Source: Pseudoclavibacter endophyticus | GTDB taxonomy: Bacteria > Actinomycetota > Actinomycetes > Actinomycetales > Microbacteriaceae | Assembly (NCBI RefSeq): GCF_008831085.1 | Contig: NZ_WBJY01000002.1 | Coordinates: 1-64,000, forward strand | Direction of reading: 5' to 3' | Length of the DNA: 64,000 bases | In this document: positions 18,237 to 25,962 of the stretch, piece by piece | Position numbering within the stretch: the stretch's first letter is position 1 | Layout: every line of letters starts with the position of its first letter | Translations under genes and position numbers: made by a program | The notes under the pieces: generated by a model | Databases searched by the model: none | What the model was told of the DNA's origin: nothing | The model's input: the letters and a program-made list of their open reading frames with translations, nothing else

Positions 18237-19160
18237 TCAGGCCGCGGGATCGACGGCCCCGGGAGCCTCGCCGCCCTCGGTGAACGTCGGCTGTTTGCCG
18301 AGCATCCGACCGATTCCCATGATGACGCCGACGATGGCGGCCCCGACGACGAGACCCGCGATCGCTGAAACGAGCGTGTCGCCGAACCAGACCACGATCG
18401 GGCCAGCCGGCTCGAGCACGTGCTCGAGCGCGTGCAGGGCGTCGATCGCGAATGGTACGCCGACCTCTCCCGCGTTCAGTATGACGAGGTGCCCACCCAC
18501 CCAGAGCATGGCCACCGTGCCGATGACGCTGATGATGCGGAAGACCACGGGCATCGACCGCGTGATCCGCACACCGGTGTGGCGGAGCCCCTTCGCGTCG
18601 CCCGTCGCGAGCTTGAGGCCAATGTCGTCGATCTTCACGAGCAGCGCAACGGCTCCGTAGACGATGACGGTCATCGCGATGGCGATGACGGCGAGCGCTG
18701 CGAGCGTGAACCAGAAACCGGCCGAGGTGTCGAGGTTGGCGAGCGAGATCAGCATGATCTCCGTCGAGAGGATGAGATCGGTGCGAATCGCGCCCCACAC
18801 GAGCTTCTTCTCATCTCGGGCGCCCTCCTCGTGATGGGCGTGCCCCACACCGAACCACTCGAGCACCTTCTCGGCGCCTTCGAAGCACAGGTAGACGCCC
18901 CCGATGATCAGCAGGTACGGAAGCACCCACGGCGCGAACGCAGTGAGGAGCAGCGCGAAGGGGATGATGATGACGAACTTGTTCCCGATCGAGCCGAGCG
19001 CGATCTTGCCGACGACGGGAAGCTCGCGCGCGGGTGACAGCCCGCGAACATATTGCGGAGTGACGGCCGCGTCATCGACCACCACGGCCGCCGACTTGGA
19101 CGACGCCTTCAACGCGGCACTGAGGATGTCATCGACGACCGCGAGTAGACCGACTGACAT
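18237..19160 (-). CDS. DUF808 (YedI-like) inner membrane protein
   Basis: About 307 residues with several transmembrane helices. Family hallmarks are SVGLLAVVDDILSAALKASSKSAAVVVDDAAVTPQYV at the start, ARELPVVGKIALGSIGNK, and the KLVWGAIRTDLILSTEIMLISLA segment. The start at 19160 has GGGAG upstream; an in-frame ATG at 19193 adds 11 residues without support. The family is widespread, membrane-embedded and of unknown function. It converges on dnaB and is divergent from the iron-regulated SIP gene. Confidence 0.85.
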   Translation of the reverse strand: MSVGLLAVVDDILSAALKASSKSAAVVVDDAAVTPQYVRGLSPARELPVVGKIALGSIGNKFVIIIPFALLLTAFAPWVLPYLLIIGGVYLCFEGAEKVLEWFGVGHAHHEEGARDEKKLVWGAIRTDLILSTEIMLISLANLDTSAGFWFTLAALAVIAIAMTVIVYGAVALLVKIDDIGLKLATGDAKGLRHTGVRITRSMPVVFRIISVIGTVAMLWVGGHLVILNAGEVGVPFAIDALHALEHVLEPAGPIVVWFGDTLVSAIAGLVVGAAIVGVIMGIGRMLGKQPTFTEGGEAPGAVDPAA

Positions 19161-19299
19161 GGCGCTCCCATCCCCGGTTAGTGAGGAAGCCACTGTAGCG
19201 GCGCGGGGCGACCCGGGACTGCCGGACGAACCGGAGCCGTGTCGGGGACGAGTGGCGTCACCGGCCCCGCGCTCACGGGCAGAGCCCTAGCATTCACAA

Positions 19300-19318
19300 G
19301 CAGGTAAGGCTAACCTAA
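19300..19318 (+). promoter_or_regulatory. IdeR/DtxR-type iron box
   Basis: The 19-mer matches the IdeR/DtxR consensus TTAGGTTAGSCTAACCTAA at 16 of 19 positions; the right half GGCTAACCTAA is perfect. It lies 66 nt before the SIP-domain gene. By family knowledge the Fe2+-bound repressor would shut the gene in iron-replete cells. Confidence 0.75.
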
Positions 19319-19384
19319 GAGTTAGTCGGCGCCGCGCCCACTCCCTTTCCGGCGGCGACTGAGGAGAGGACCGAGGCGACACCC

Positions 19385-19786
19385 ATGGCGAAGCGCAAAG
19401 TTCCCCGCACCCACTTCTTAATCGCGGGCGACAGCGTCGATCTCCCCCTGGTCGCGGGGATCGTGTCGCGGCTCCCTGTCGACGCCTACGGCCAAGTGTT
19501 CGTCGAGGTCGAGCACTCCGCCCAGGTGGAGGTGTGGACGCTGCCCGACAACGTGGCCATCTCGTGGTTCGTGCGCGACGGCGCCGACGGCATCGCGCCG
19601 CGTGGTGAACGGCTCGCGGCTGCCGTGCGCGGCTGGATGGCCGAGTGGATGCCAGAGGCCGAAGGAGCGCGCGAGGCGCCGTCGGTCATGTGGATCGGCT
19701 GCTCCGCGAGTGAGAAGATCGGCGACCTGGCCGATGACCTCTCCCGCCGCTTCGAAGGCACGCCGGCGACCGGTCTCGAGCACTAG
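19385..19786 (+). CDS. SIP-domain (siderophore-interacting protein-like) small protein
   Basis: 133 residues resembling the C-terminal SIP domain alone: HFLIAGDSVDLPLVAGIVSRLPVDAYGQVFVEVEH, a mid segment with VRDG, and VMWIGCSASEKIGDLADDL. Full siderophore-interacting proteins have an FAD-binding domain before this and reduce ferric siderophores; here that domain is missing, so the protein may work with a separate reductase. The upstream IdeR-like box supports a role in iron acquisition. It begins at ATG 19385 after an AGGAGAGGA site. Confidence 0.75.
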   Translation: MAKRKVPRTHFLIAGDSVDLPLVAGIVSRLPVDAYGQVFVEVEHSAQVEVWTLPDNVAISWFVRDGADGIAPRGERLAAAVRGWMAEWMPEAEGAREAPSVMWIGCSASEKIGDLADDLSRRFEGTPATGLEH

Positions 19787-19983
19787 ACCCGGTCCGGTCG
19801 CTCTGCCGCCCGCCGCTCTGCCGCCGGCCGGCCGCCGGGCGGTCAGACTCCGCCGCGCGGCGTCCGTGCATGCTGCCCCTGGATGACGCCGGGCCGGTGA
19901 GGCTCACCCCCGGGTGGGTATCGCCGCCGGCGCCTCGCAGGCACACTGGGGGAACGCCCGGCACCTCTCGAAAGCGCGCGCAT

Positions 19984-20940
19984 ATGACGAACTCTGGTTG
20001 GCCCCCACCGGCGATGGCGCCGATCTCGTCTCCGTCTCCCTCACATGGCGCGCCGCGGGGAGCATCCCCGGGGGGTGTTCCGTTCGCCGCCGGTGCCGCG
20101 CCGGCACAGGGTGTCCCGCCCGCATACGGTGCGGGGCCCGGCGCTGATCCCGCAACCGGGTACGGCGCTCCGGCGCGCTACGGCGGGGCGTCGGGGTACG
20201 GCCCGACGTTCGCCCCCGGGATGCCCCGCAGCAACGAGCCATCCCGCGGCTTCGGTGCCGCGCCGGCGCACGGAGCGCCGCCCGGCCACGGCCCGGCCGT
20301 ACCAACGCGACGCACGCCGCGCCTCGGGTGGATCCTGCTCATCGTCGCCGTCATCGCGGCGATCGCGGCCGTTGGGGTTCTCGTGCTCCCAGGGGTGCTG
20401 TCGAGCGCCTTCGACCCGGAGGACCCTCGCGGAGACGAGCAACTCTCGCCGTTCACGGGGGAGCTGCCGATGTCGGAGTCGCACGGATTGGGCGAGCGAC
20501 CGCGTGTCGCCGTCGACCGGGGTGACGACTGGGACGTGGGCAGCGTCTATCTCGATGGCGATCTCAGGCAGGAGCAGTACACGTACGAGCCCGCCGAGTG
20601 CGCCGGCATCGTCATCATCGAGACAGGTGTCGGCGAGCTCGAGGGGTCCGGCAGTGATCGCGAAGCCTCGGAAGCGCACATGGCCGCGACGATCGGCGGC
20701 GCGCCTGCCGATGTGCAAACGGTCGCGGTCGCAGCGTTCGGAGGGGGGAGCATCGAGTTCGCGCTGGCCGAGTACGAATCCTCGTCGCCCGAGCTTCCAC
20801 ACGTGCAGGTCGCGACGCGGGCGTTCGCAGACTCCGGCACCGTGATCGGTCTGCTGACGATGTGCGCGGACCAGGGCGATCTCGGGACTGCGGCCGAGGA
20901 CTTCCGCGACCGGGCCACGGTCGCGATCGACCTCATGTGA
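19984..20940 (+). CDS. Single-pass membrane protein with Pro/Gly/Ala-rich N-terminus
   Basis: 318 residues. The N-terminal ~115 residues are Pro/Gly/Ala/Tyr-rich (PSPSHGAPRGASPGG, YGAPARYGGASGYGP), then one transmembrane helix (GWILLIVAVIAAIAAVGVLVLPGVL) and a ~165-residue exported domain with two cysteines in CAGIVIIE and LTMCADQ that could form a disulphide. I do not recognise the exported domain. An upstream in-frame start at 19870 is rejected as it would lengthen a non-conserved-looking leader; the chosen ATG has only a weak ribosome-binding site. It is the same architectural class as the next gene. Confidence 0.6.
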   Translation: MTNSGWPPPAMAPISSPSPSHGAPRGASPGGVPFAAGAAPAQGVPPAYGAGPGADPATGYGAPARYGGASGYGPTFAPGMPRSNEPSRGFGAAPAHGAPPGHGPAVPTRRTPRLGWILLIVAVIAAIAAVGVLVLPGVLSSAFDPEDPRGDEQLSPFTGELPMSESHGLGERPRVAVDRGDDWDVGSVYLDGDLRQEQYTYEPAECAGIVIIETGVGELEGSGSDREASEAHMAATIGGAPADVQTVAVAAFGGGSIEFALAEYESSSPELPHVQVATRAFADSGTVIGLLTMCADQGDLGTAAEDFRDRATVAIDLM

Positions 20941-21111
20941 CGTGCGCCGGTGGCCTGGGAACGGCTCGTGCACGCGCGCCCCAACTGCGTGGTGCGACCG
21001 GCACATGCCTCAGGAGCATGTCGCCTCCTCCCTGCGATGCTGGTGCGACGAACACTCAAGCGGCGACAATGAAGCGCGACCGAGCAGATACTGTGAAGGC
21101 GGAGGCAAGCG

Positions 21112-22014
21112 ATGTCGAACCCGAACGACCCATTCGGCCAGTACGGCCAGGGCAGTCAGTCTGGCTACGGTCAGCAGCAGCCAGGCTTTGGCGGGCAGCA
21201 ACCCGGCTTCGGGCAGCAACCGCAGCCCGGCCAGCAACCGCAACCCGGACAGGGCGGGTACGACCAGCAACCCGGCTACGGACAGCAGCCGGGCTACGGA
21301 CAGCAACCCGGGTACGACCAGCAGCCGGGCTACGGGCAGCAGCAGCCCGGCTACGACCAGTCAGGGTACGGCGCTGCACAACCGGCGTACGGGCAGCAGC
21401 AGCCCGGATACGACGCGCAGCAGGCCGCCTACGGTCAGCAGCAACCGGCTTACGGTCAGCAGCAGCCGGGCTATGACCAGCCGCTCGCCCAGGGCGCCGG
21501 CTACGGCGGCGGCGGGTACGGCGGGTACGGACAGCCGCCGAAGAAGTCGGGCATGCCCGCCTGGGGTTGGATCCTCATCGCGGTGGCGGGCATCGTGATC
21601 ATCTCGCTCATCAGTTGGGTCGTGATCTCGAGTCTGCAGGGTGGGAACGATCAGGCCGAGCCGACCACGACGCAGACCGAGACGACGGAGCCGTCGCCGA
21701 CCGAGACTGAGACTGAGTCGCCGGAGCCTTCGCCCGGCGGCACGCCTCCTCCGACCACCGACGGCCCGTCGGGCGAGACGCTCTACGACTCCGTCCAGGC
21801 GATCGAGGACTGGTTCTACGAGGTCTACGAACAGCAGTACGGCGTTGTGCCCACGAACGTCACGTGCCCGGGTTCGCCGAACGACGACGTCGAGATCTAC
21901 GTGGGGTCCACGTACACCTGCACGGTGACCGACGGCGGCACCGACTACGACCTCACGATGACGGTCACCGAGGTCGACGGCAGTTCCTACCGCGCGACAT
22001 TCGAGCGCACCTGA
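21112..22014 (+). CDS. DUF4333-domain membrane protein with YGQQPG repeats
   Basis: 300 residues. Residues ~5-140 are a Gln/Gly/Tyr/Pro-rich cytoplasmic region of YGQQPG and YDQQPG units. One transmembrane helix ([24 protein letters not shown]) and a Thr/Glu/Pro/Ser-rich linker follow. The exported C-terminus fits DUF4333: [27 protein letters not shown] with two cysteines, then a strand pair ending SSYRATFE. Function is unknown; similar proteins are common in the actinobacterial envelope. GGAGGC lies upstream of the ATG. Confidence 0.75.
   Translation: MSNPNDPFGQYGQGSQSGYGQQQPGFGGQQPGFGQQPQPGQQPQPGQGGYDQQPGYGQQPGYGQQPGYDQQPGYGQQQPGYDQSGYGAAQPAYGQQQPGYDAQQAAYGQQQPAYGQQQPGYDQPLAQGAGYGGGGYGGYGQPPKKSGMPAWGWILIAVAGIVIISLISWVVISSLQGGNDQAEPTTTQTETTEPSPTETETESPEPSPGGTPPPTTDGPSGETLYDSVQAIEDWFYEVYEQQYGVVPTNVTCPGSPNDDVEIYVGSTYTCTVTDGGTDYDLTMTVTEVDGSSYRATFERT
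21160..21480 (+). repeat. Tandem CAGCAGCCCGGCTACGGx coding repeats
   Basis: About fifteen imperfect 15-18-nt units with CAGCA and GGCTACG cores encode the YGQQPG array of the DUF4333 protein. Such a tract could expand or contract by slippage. No spacers of constant length occur, so it is not a CRISPR array. Confidence 0.7.
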
Positions 22015-22048
22015 CGCCCGGCCGGCGCCCGTTCGGCGCATCCTCGGT

Positions 22049-22089
22049 GACCGCTCGGCGTCCTTGCACGTGCGGACGTGAGAGCGGTC
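22049..22089 (+). terminator. Candidate terminator hairpin after the DUF4333 gene
   Basis: GACCGCTC (22049-22056) pairs with GAGCGGTC (22082-22089), and the loop has an inner GTCC/GGAC stem. It lies 35 nt after the stop and before panD. No T-run follows. Confidence 0.4.
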
Positions 22090-22175
22090 GTCACGCGAGA
22101 TAGACTGGACCATTGGCGCGGAACGGCGCCTCGTCGACGCGCCCCGAACCTGTCCCCGGGGCCGAAGGGTGTCCA

Positions 22176-22607
22176 GTGCTTCGCACGATCTTCAAGTCAA
22201 AGATCCACCGGGCGGTCGTGACCCAGGCAGATCTGCACTACGTGGGATCGCTCACGGTCGATCTCGACCTGATGGATGCCGCCGACCTGCTGCCGGGCGA
22301 ACAGGTGGCCGTCGTCAACGTCAACAACGGCGCCCGCTTCGAGACCTACCTCATTCCCGGTGAGCGCGGCAGCGGCGTGATCGGGCTGAACGGAGCCGCG
22401 GCTCGTCTCGGCCACGTGGGCGACGTCATCATCGTCATGAGCTACGCGCAGATGACGACCGAAGAGGCGCGTGACTTCGTGCCGACGGTGGTGCACGTGG
22501 ACGCGACGGGGAGGATCCTCGGGACCGGCGAGGATCCGGCCGACGCGATGATCGAGGGCATCGGCCGGCCTGCCTTCTCGCTCACGCCGGACGAGGCGCG
22601 CACATGA
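22176..22607 (+). CDS. panD: Aspartate 1-decarboxylase
   Basis: 143 residues. Converts L-aspartate to beta-alanine for pantothenate and coenzyme A. The proenzyme cleaves itself at Gly-Ser to make a pyruvoyl group. With GTG 22176 as start the motif LHYVGS places Gly24-Ser25 exactly where it is in other PanD proteins, which settles the start over an in-frame TTG at 22113; GAAGGG precedes it. Other conserved parts are [30 protein letters not shown] and IVMSYAQM. The stop overlaps the next start (ATGA). Confidence 0.93.
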   Translation: MLRTIFKSKIHRAVVTQADLHYVGSLTVDLDLMDAADLLPGEQVAVVNVNNGARFETYLIPGERGSGVIGLNGAAARLGHVGDVIIVMSYAQMTTEEARDFVPTVVHVDATGRILGTGEDPADAMIEGIGRPAFSLTPDEART

Positions 22608-23332
22608 CTCCGTCGGCGACGGCCGGCGGCATTCCGCGGCGACCCCGCGGGCACGGCGTGACGAACGTGCCCGAGCGTTTGTGGGTCGCCCTGTTGGTGC
22701 GGGCCCTCCCGGCAGCGGCCGCGGCACTCGTGATCACGTTCACGCAGGAGTACACGCCCGCGTATTCATTCGTCGTGTTCGGAGCGTTCGCCCTCGCGAC
22801 CGGCGTGCTCATCGGATTCGAGGCCGTCGGCATCCCGTTCCATCCGGCCCGCGGTCTCACCTTTCTGCGCTCCATCGTGTCGGCCATCGCGGGCGGTGCC
22901 GCGCTGGTGTTCGGCGCCGTGCCGCACCTCGCCACGGCCGGCGGGTTCATCTGGCACGTGGCGATCTGGGCGGTCGTCACTGGCCTTCTTGAGCTCATCG
23001 CCGCGTGGCGGGTGAGGCGACTGCCCCTCTTCGCGCGCGAAGTGCTGATCTCAGGTGCGCTTACGCTGCTCTTCGGCATCGTCATCGCACTCGTACCGCC
23101 TGATCTGAACGCGAGCTACGGCGGTACGGAGCACATCGAAGGCGCGCTCACGGCGACCGTGCAGTCCACCGGCCTGCTCGGGGCGTTCGCCGCGATGCTC
23201 GCGGTCGTCCTCATCATCGAGGGCATCACGCTGCGCGGAATCACCCGCAGATCCACGGCCGCCCCCGGGGGCGACGCAGGCGCCGAAGCTGACGTGGCGG
23301 ACAACACTCACAACGAAAGCATGGAGGACTAG
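22604..23332 (+). CDS. Polytopic membrane protein of unknown function (HdeD/DUF308-like)
   Basis: 242 residues with about six to seven hydrophobic helices in pairs ([59 protein letters not shown]). The pattern of short helix pairs resembles DUF308/HdeD proteins, but no diagnostic motif allows a firm call. The C-terminal 30 residues are acidic. It is translationally coupled to panD by a 4-nt overlap and followed 4 nt later by another small membrane protein. Confidence 0.6.
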   Translation: MTPSATAGGIPRRPRGHGVTNVPERLWVALLVRALPAAAAALVITFTQEYTPAYSFVVFGAFALATGVLIGFEAVGIPFHPARGLTFLRSIVSAIAGGAALVFGAVPHLATAGGFIWHVAIWAVVTGLLELIAAWRVRRLPLFAREVLISGALTLLFGIVIALVPPDLNASYGGTEHIEGALTATVQSTGLLGAFAAMLAVVLIIEGITLRGITRRSTAAPGGDAGAEADVADNTHNESMED

Positions 23333-23336
23333 CAGC

Positions 23337-23810
23337 GTGGCAGGGACCAACAGGAAGGCGTTGCTGAAGCCGTTTCAGCTGGTTGGGCTCTCGGCCGTGT
23401 TCGGCGTGTTCGTGCTCCTCATCGTGCTGCTCACCACGCGGAACCTGCTGAACGGGCTCATCGCGGCCGGTGTGGTCTTCATCCTGTCGCTCGTCGTGCT
23501 CGCCATGCTCGTGCTCTCGTACAAGCCGAACGCCGAATCGACGGCGTACCTGGATCGCTTCGAGCCGGAGCGGCAGGCCGCAGACGCGGATGCAGAACCC
23601 GGCGATGACCTGGATGCCGAACTGGATGCTGTGGTCGGCGAGCCCGAACGCCCAGGCCCCAGCGGTGGCAGCGCCATCGGCGACCGTGCCATCGACGGCG
23701 GTGCCAATGACGACGACGCGGCCGACGACGACGCGGCGCGGCGCGCGGACGACGCCCGCCGGAACCGCGGGACGCCCCTAGACGGCTCGGGCGGCGACGA
23801 ACTGCCGTAG
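23337..23810 (+). CDS. Small two-helix membrane protein, acidic C-terminus
   Basis: 157 residues starting at a GTG. Two adjacent transmembrane helices (LVGLSAVFGVFVLLIVLLTT; LIAAGVVFILSLVVLAMLVLSY) are followed by a strongly acidic Asp/Ala-rich tail. No family is recognised. It follows the previous gene by 4 nt, so panD, 22604 and 23337 likely form one transcript. Confidence 0.6.
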   Translation: MAGTNRKALLKPFQLVGLSAVFGVFVLLIVLLTTRNLLNGLIAAGVVFILSLVVLAMLVLSYKPNAESTAYLDRFEPERQAADADAEPGDDLDAELDAVVGEPERPGPSGGSAIGDRAIDGGANDDDAADDDAARRADDARRNRGTPLDGSGGDELP

Positions 23811-23825
23811 CGCCGAACCCGCATC

Positions 23826-23854
23826 GATTTCGGCACTCGCTGTCTGATTTCGGC
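23826..23854. repeat. Two GATTTCGGC direct repeats 20 bp apart
   Basis: GATTTCGGC is found at 23826-23834 and 23846-23854, two helical turns apart, just upstream of the secretion-like cluster. Same-face spacing is typical of a dimeric regulator site. Confidence 0.4.
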
Positions 23855-23869
23855 GACCGTTCGCACCCT

Positions 23870-23891
23870 CCTTCGTTGAGAACTACGAAGG
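23870..23891 (+). terminator. Short hairpin before the secretion-like cluster
   Basis: CCTTCGT (23870-23876) pairs exactly with ACGAAGG (23885-23891). It could end the panD transcript or act in the leader of the next operon; the stem is only 7 bp. Confidence 0.4.
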
Positions 23892-23902
23892 GTGGCCGAC
23901 GG

Positions 23903-24106
23903 GTGAGACACGATCTCGACGAAGACAACGGCGCCGTGGGCTGGTGGCAGTTCGTGAGCGATGCCGCGAGGCTCATCCGAGCCATCGACGCGAGCGGGCC
24001 GAGCGAGCAAGCGGCACGCGTCGTTGCGGCTGAAGCCGAAGATCGGTGTGCGATCGAGCGTGCGGTCGCCGAGCCCGAGGGGGCCGGCCGTGACGCTCGG
24101 TGTTGA
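23903..24106 (+). CDS. Small soluble protein at the head of the secretion-like cluster
   Basis: 67 residues from GTG 23903, preceded by GAAGGG; a TTG at 23876 is an alternative. Amphipathic and acidic with NGAVGWWQFVSDAARLIRAID; no known domain. The end overlaps the start proposed for the TcpC-like gene by 17 nt, which suggests coupling. It may be the first gene of the operon; existence is less certain than that of its neighbours. Confidence 0.45.
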   Translation: MRHDLDEDNGAVGWWQFVSDAARLIRAIDASGPSEQAARVVAAEAEDRCAIERAVAEPEGAGRDARC

Positions 24107-25256
24107 TTCGCGTCCCGGGTCTCGACCGGCGGACCGTGTCGTTTCTCGGGCAGCGGTCGGCGAGCGTGGCGCTGGCCTCGGGGCGCTCGTCCGCGACGGC
24201 TCGTCGCGAGCGACGCGGGCGGTGTCGGCGACCCGTCGAGACGAAGCTTCGACCGAGGGCGTGGCCCCCGACGAGGTGACCCCTCCCGAGTCGGGTCTCG
24301 ACGAGCACGCTTCGCACGGCGACCCGGGTGGCCGCCGGCGCCCCGTGCGCGCCGCGAGCGACTGGACCGCCGGCCGCGCACTCGCGGGCCGAGGTGTGAG
24401 CATCCTGCTCTGGGCAGCCATCGCATGCGGCCCGATCGCACTCGTCGCCAGTGCACTGGCGCCCGGCCCATCGCTGCCGGAGGCCGAGGCGCAGGCGGCC
24501 TCGCAGGTCGAGCCGACGCTGAGCGCCGAAGCCCTCGCCGTGATGCTCGTCGGCGCGTGGCTGTCGGCGACCGTTGATGCTCCGGAGCCGTTCGCGACGC
24601 TCCTACCGGGCGCCACGATCGAGGCCACCGTGCCGACCGGCTACCGCGATCTTGCCGTCGCCGCTACCGAGGGGCCAGACGCCTCCGGTGTCGTCGCAGT
24701 GATCGTGGCCGGTCTCGTCGATGAGTCGGCGCCGCCGGAGCACGACAGCGCGGCCGCCGACGTCGTGGTGCCCGGCGCGGTGTGGGTGCCTCGCTCGTTC
24801 CAAGTCTCGGTCGCGACGGCCGACGGATTGAGCGCGCTCGGCGAGCCGGCCGCGGTCGCGCTGCCTCCGGCCGCGAACCCGCCCACTCCGCCGCCGCACC
24901 AGCTCGCCGTCTCGACTGAGGCGGGAACCGCCGCGGCCATGTTCTTGGCCGCGTACCTCACCTCGTCCCCCGATCTCGAACGCTTCACCGCCCCGGAGGC
25001 GGGGATCGTGCCGTTGGCGGGCGCGCCTTACGTCTCGGCGTCGGTACGTGACCTGCGCACCAACGAGCAGCCCGCCTCCCCGCCCGCGCCGGGCGATGTC
25101 CTTCACGTGCGCGCAACCGTCGTGGCGGTCAACCGGGGTGAGTCATCGCAGACCCTGACCTACTGGCTCGTGCTGACCGCGCGCGACGGTCGCTGGGAGG
25201 CCTCCGCTATCGCGCCGGGGCCGCCCGAAGCATCCACCGACGACGACCACCGCTGA
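24090..25256 (+). CDS. TcpC-like conjugal transfer protein (VirB8-like)
   Basis: 388 residues. About 95 residues of basic, disordered cytoplasmic sequence precede one transmembrane helix (GVSILLWAAIACGPIALVASALA). The periplasm-facing part holds two similar modules (AVMLVGAWLSATVDAPEPFATLLPG; AAAMFLAAYLTSSPDLERFTAPE), the twin NTF2-like layout of TcpC/Orf13 from Tn916-type elements, which resemble VirB8. Start GTG 24090 has GAGGGG upstream. It would scaffold the membrane complex built with the downstream VirB4-like ATPase. Confidence 0.7.
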   Translation: MTLGVDSRPGSRPADRVVSRAAVGERGAGLGALVRDGSSRATRAVSATRRDEASTEGVAPDEVTPPESGLDEHASHGDPGGRRRPVRAASDWTAGRALAGRGVSILLWAAIACGPIALVASALAPGPSLPEAEAQAASQVEPTLSAEALAVMLVGAWLSATVDAPEPFATLLPGATIEATVPTGYRDLAVAATEGPDASGVVAVIVAGLVDESAPPEHDSAAADVVVPGAVWVPRSFQVSVATADGLSALGEPAAVALPPAANPPTPPPHQLAVSTEAGTAAAMFLAAYLTSSPDLERFTAPEAGIVPLAGAPYVSASVRDLRTNEQPASPPAPGDVLHVRATVVAVNRGESSQTLTYWLVLTARDGRWEASAIAPGPPEASTDDDHR

Positions 25257-25285
25257 CCGGCTACTGAGGGGGACGACACACCATC

Positions 25286-25555
25286 ATGGACATCGCGCTC
25301 GATCTCACCGCCCACCTGCACGCCGCAGGCGTGCTCGACACCGTCAACGCCACACTCGACAATCTGCAGACGACGATCCGTGCCGGCGTGGTCGTCGTCG
25401 CGATCCTCCTGTTCCTCGTGGTCGCCGCCCGAAGCAGACTGCGGCTGGCGCCCACCGTGCTGGCGCTCGTGGGGGCCGCCGCCGTCATCTGGCTCGCGGC
25501 AGGCGGCGGGCTCGAGTGGTTCGCCGGGCTCCTCGGGCGCGAGTTCGCGGCATGA
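25286..25555 (+). CDS. Small two-helix membrane subunit of the secretion-like cluster
   Basis: 89 residues with two hydrophobic helices (IRAGVVVVAILLFLVVAARS; APTVLALVGAAAVIWLAAGGG). Size, topology and place between the TcpC-like and TcpE-like genes fit a VirB2/TrbC-like pilin or small inner-membrane subunit, but there is no sequence signature. ATG follows GAGGGGGA. Its stop overlaps the next start (ATGA). Confidence 0.6.
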   Translation: MDIALDLTAHLHAAGVLDTVNATLDNLQTTIRAGVVVVAILLFLVVAARSRLRLAPTVLALVGAAAVIWLAAGGGLEWFAGLLGREFAA

Positions 25556-25962
25556 CGGAGGCAGCGGGGTCCACGACCGAATCCGCCCGCTTCTACACGA
25601 GCTCGCGGAGGTACCCGCGCATGATCGGTCGACTGCCGGAGGGGACCCGGCTCTGGGGCGGCCCGTACACGTTCACCCAGCTGGGCGTCGCGGGCGCGGT
25701 GTTGAGCATCGCGGCAGCGACGCGAGCGGCATGGTCGACGGGAAGCATCGTGATCGATCTGCTCATCATCACCGGAGTCGTCTGGGGCGCGGCCTTCGCG
25801 GCCCGCATGCTGCCAACGAGCAGGCTCAACCCCGGCATCGTCGTCCTTTCGGCGCTGACGTGCGCGCTCGCACCCCGACTCGGTACCTACCGAGGCCGCC
25901 CGGTCCGGCGGCCGGGCAGATCGCTGCTCGGTGGGTCGCCCCGCGCGAGGCGATCAACGTGA
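25552..25962 (+). CDS. TcpE/PrgI-like (VirB3-like) membrane protein
   Basis: 136 residues. A polar N-terminus with FYTSSRRYPRMIGRLPEGTRLWGGPYTFTQLG leads into two transmembrane helices and a segment NPGIVVLSALTCALAPRLGTYRGRPVRRPG. Size and position directly before the VirB4-like ATPase match TcpE/PrgI/VirB3 proteins. Starts within the stop of the previous gene; its own stop overlaps the ATPase start at 25962. Confidence 0.6.
   Translation: MTEAAGSTTESARFYTSSRRYPRMIGRLPEGTRLWGGPYTFTQLGVAGAVLSIAAATRAAWSTGSIVIDLLIITGVVWGAAFAARMLPTSRLNPGIVVLSALTCALAPRLGTYRGRPVRRPGRSLLGGSPRARRST

Noticed and set aside
18163..18798. Minus-strand 211-codon frame inside the DUF808 gene
   Set aside because: Arg/His-rich shadow of the DUF808 membrane protein in another frame.
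21160..21480. CRISPR-like repetition
   Set aside because: Units are contiguous, variable in length and in frame as YGQQPG codons; there are no unique spacers and no cas genes.
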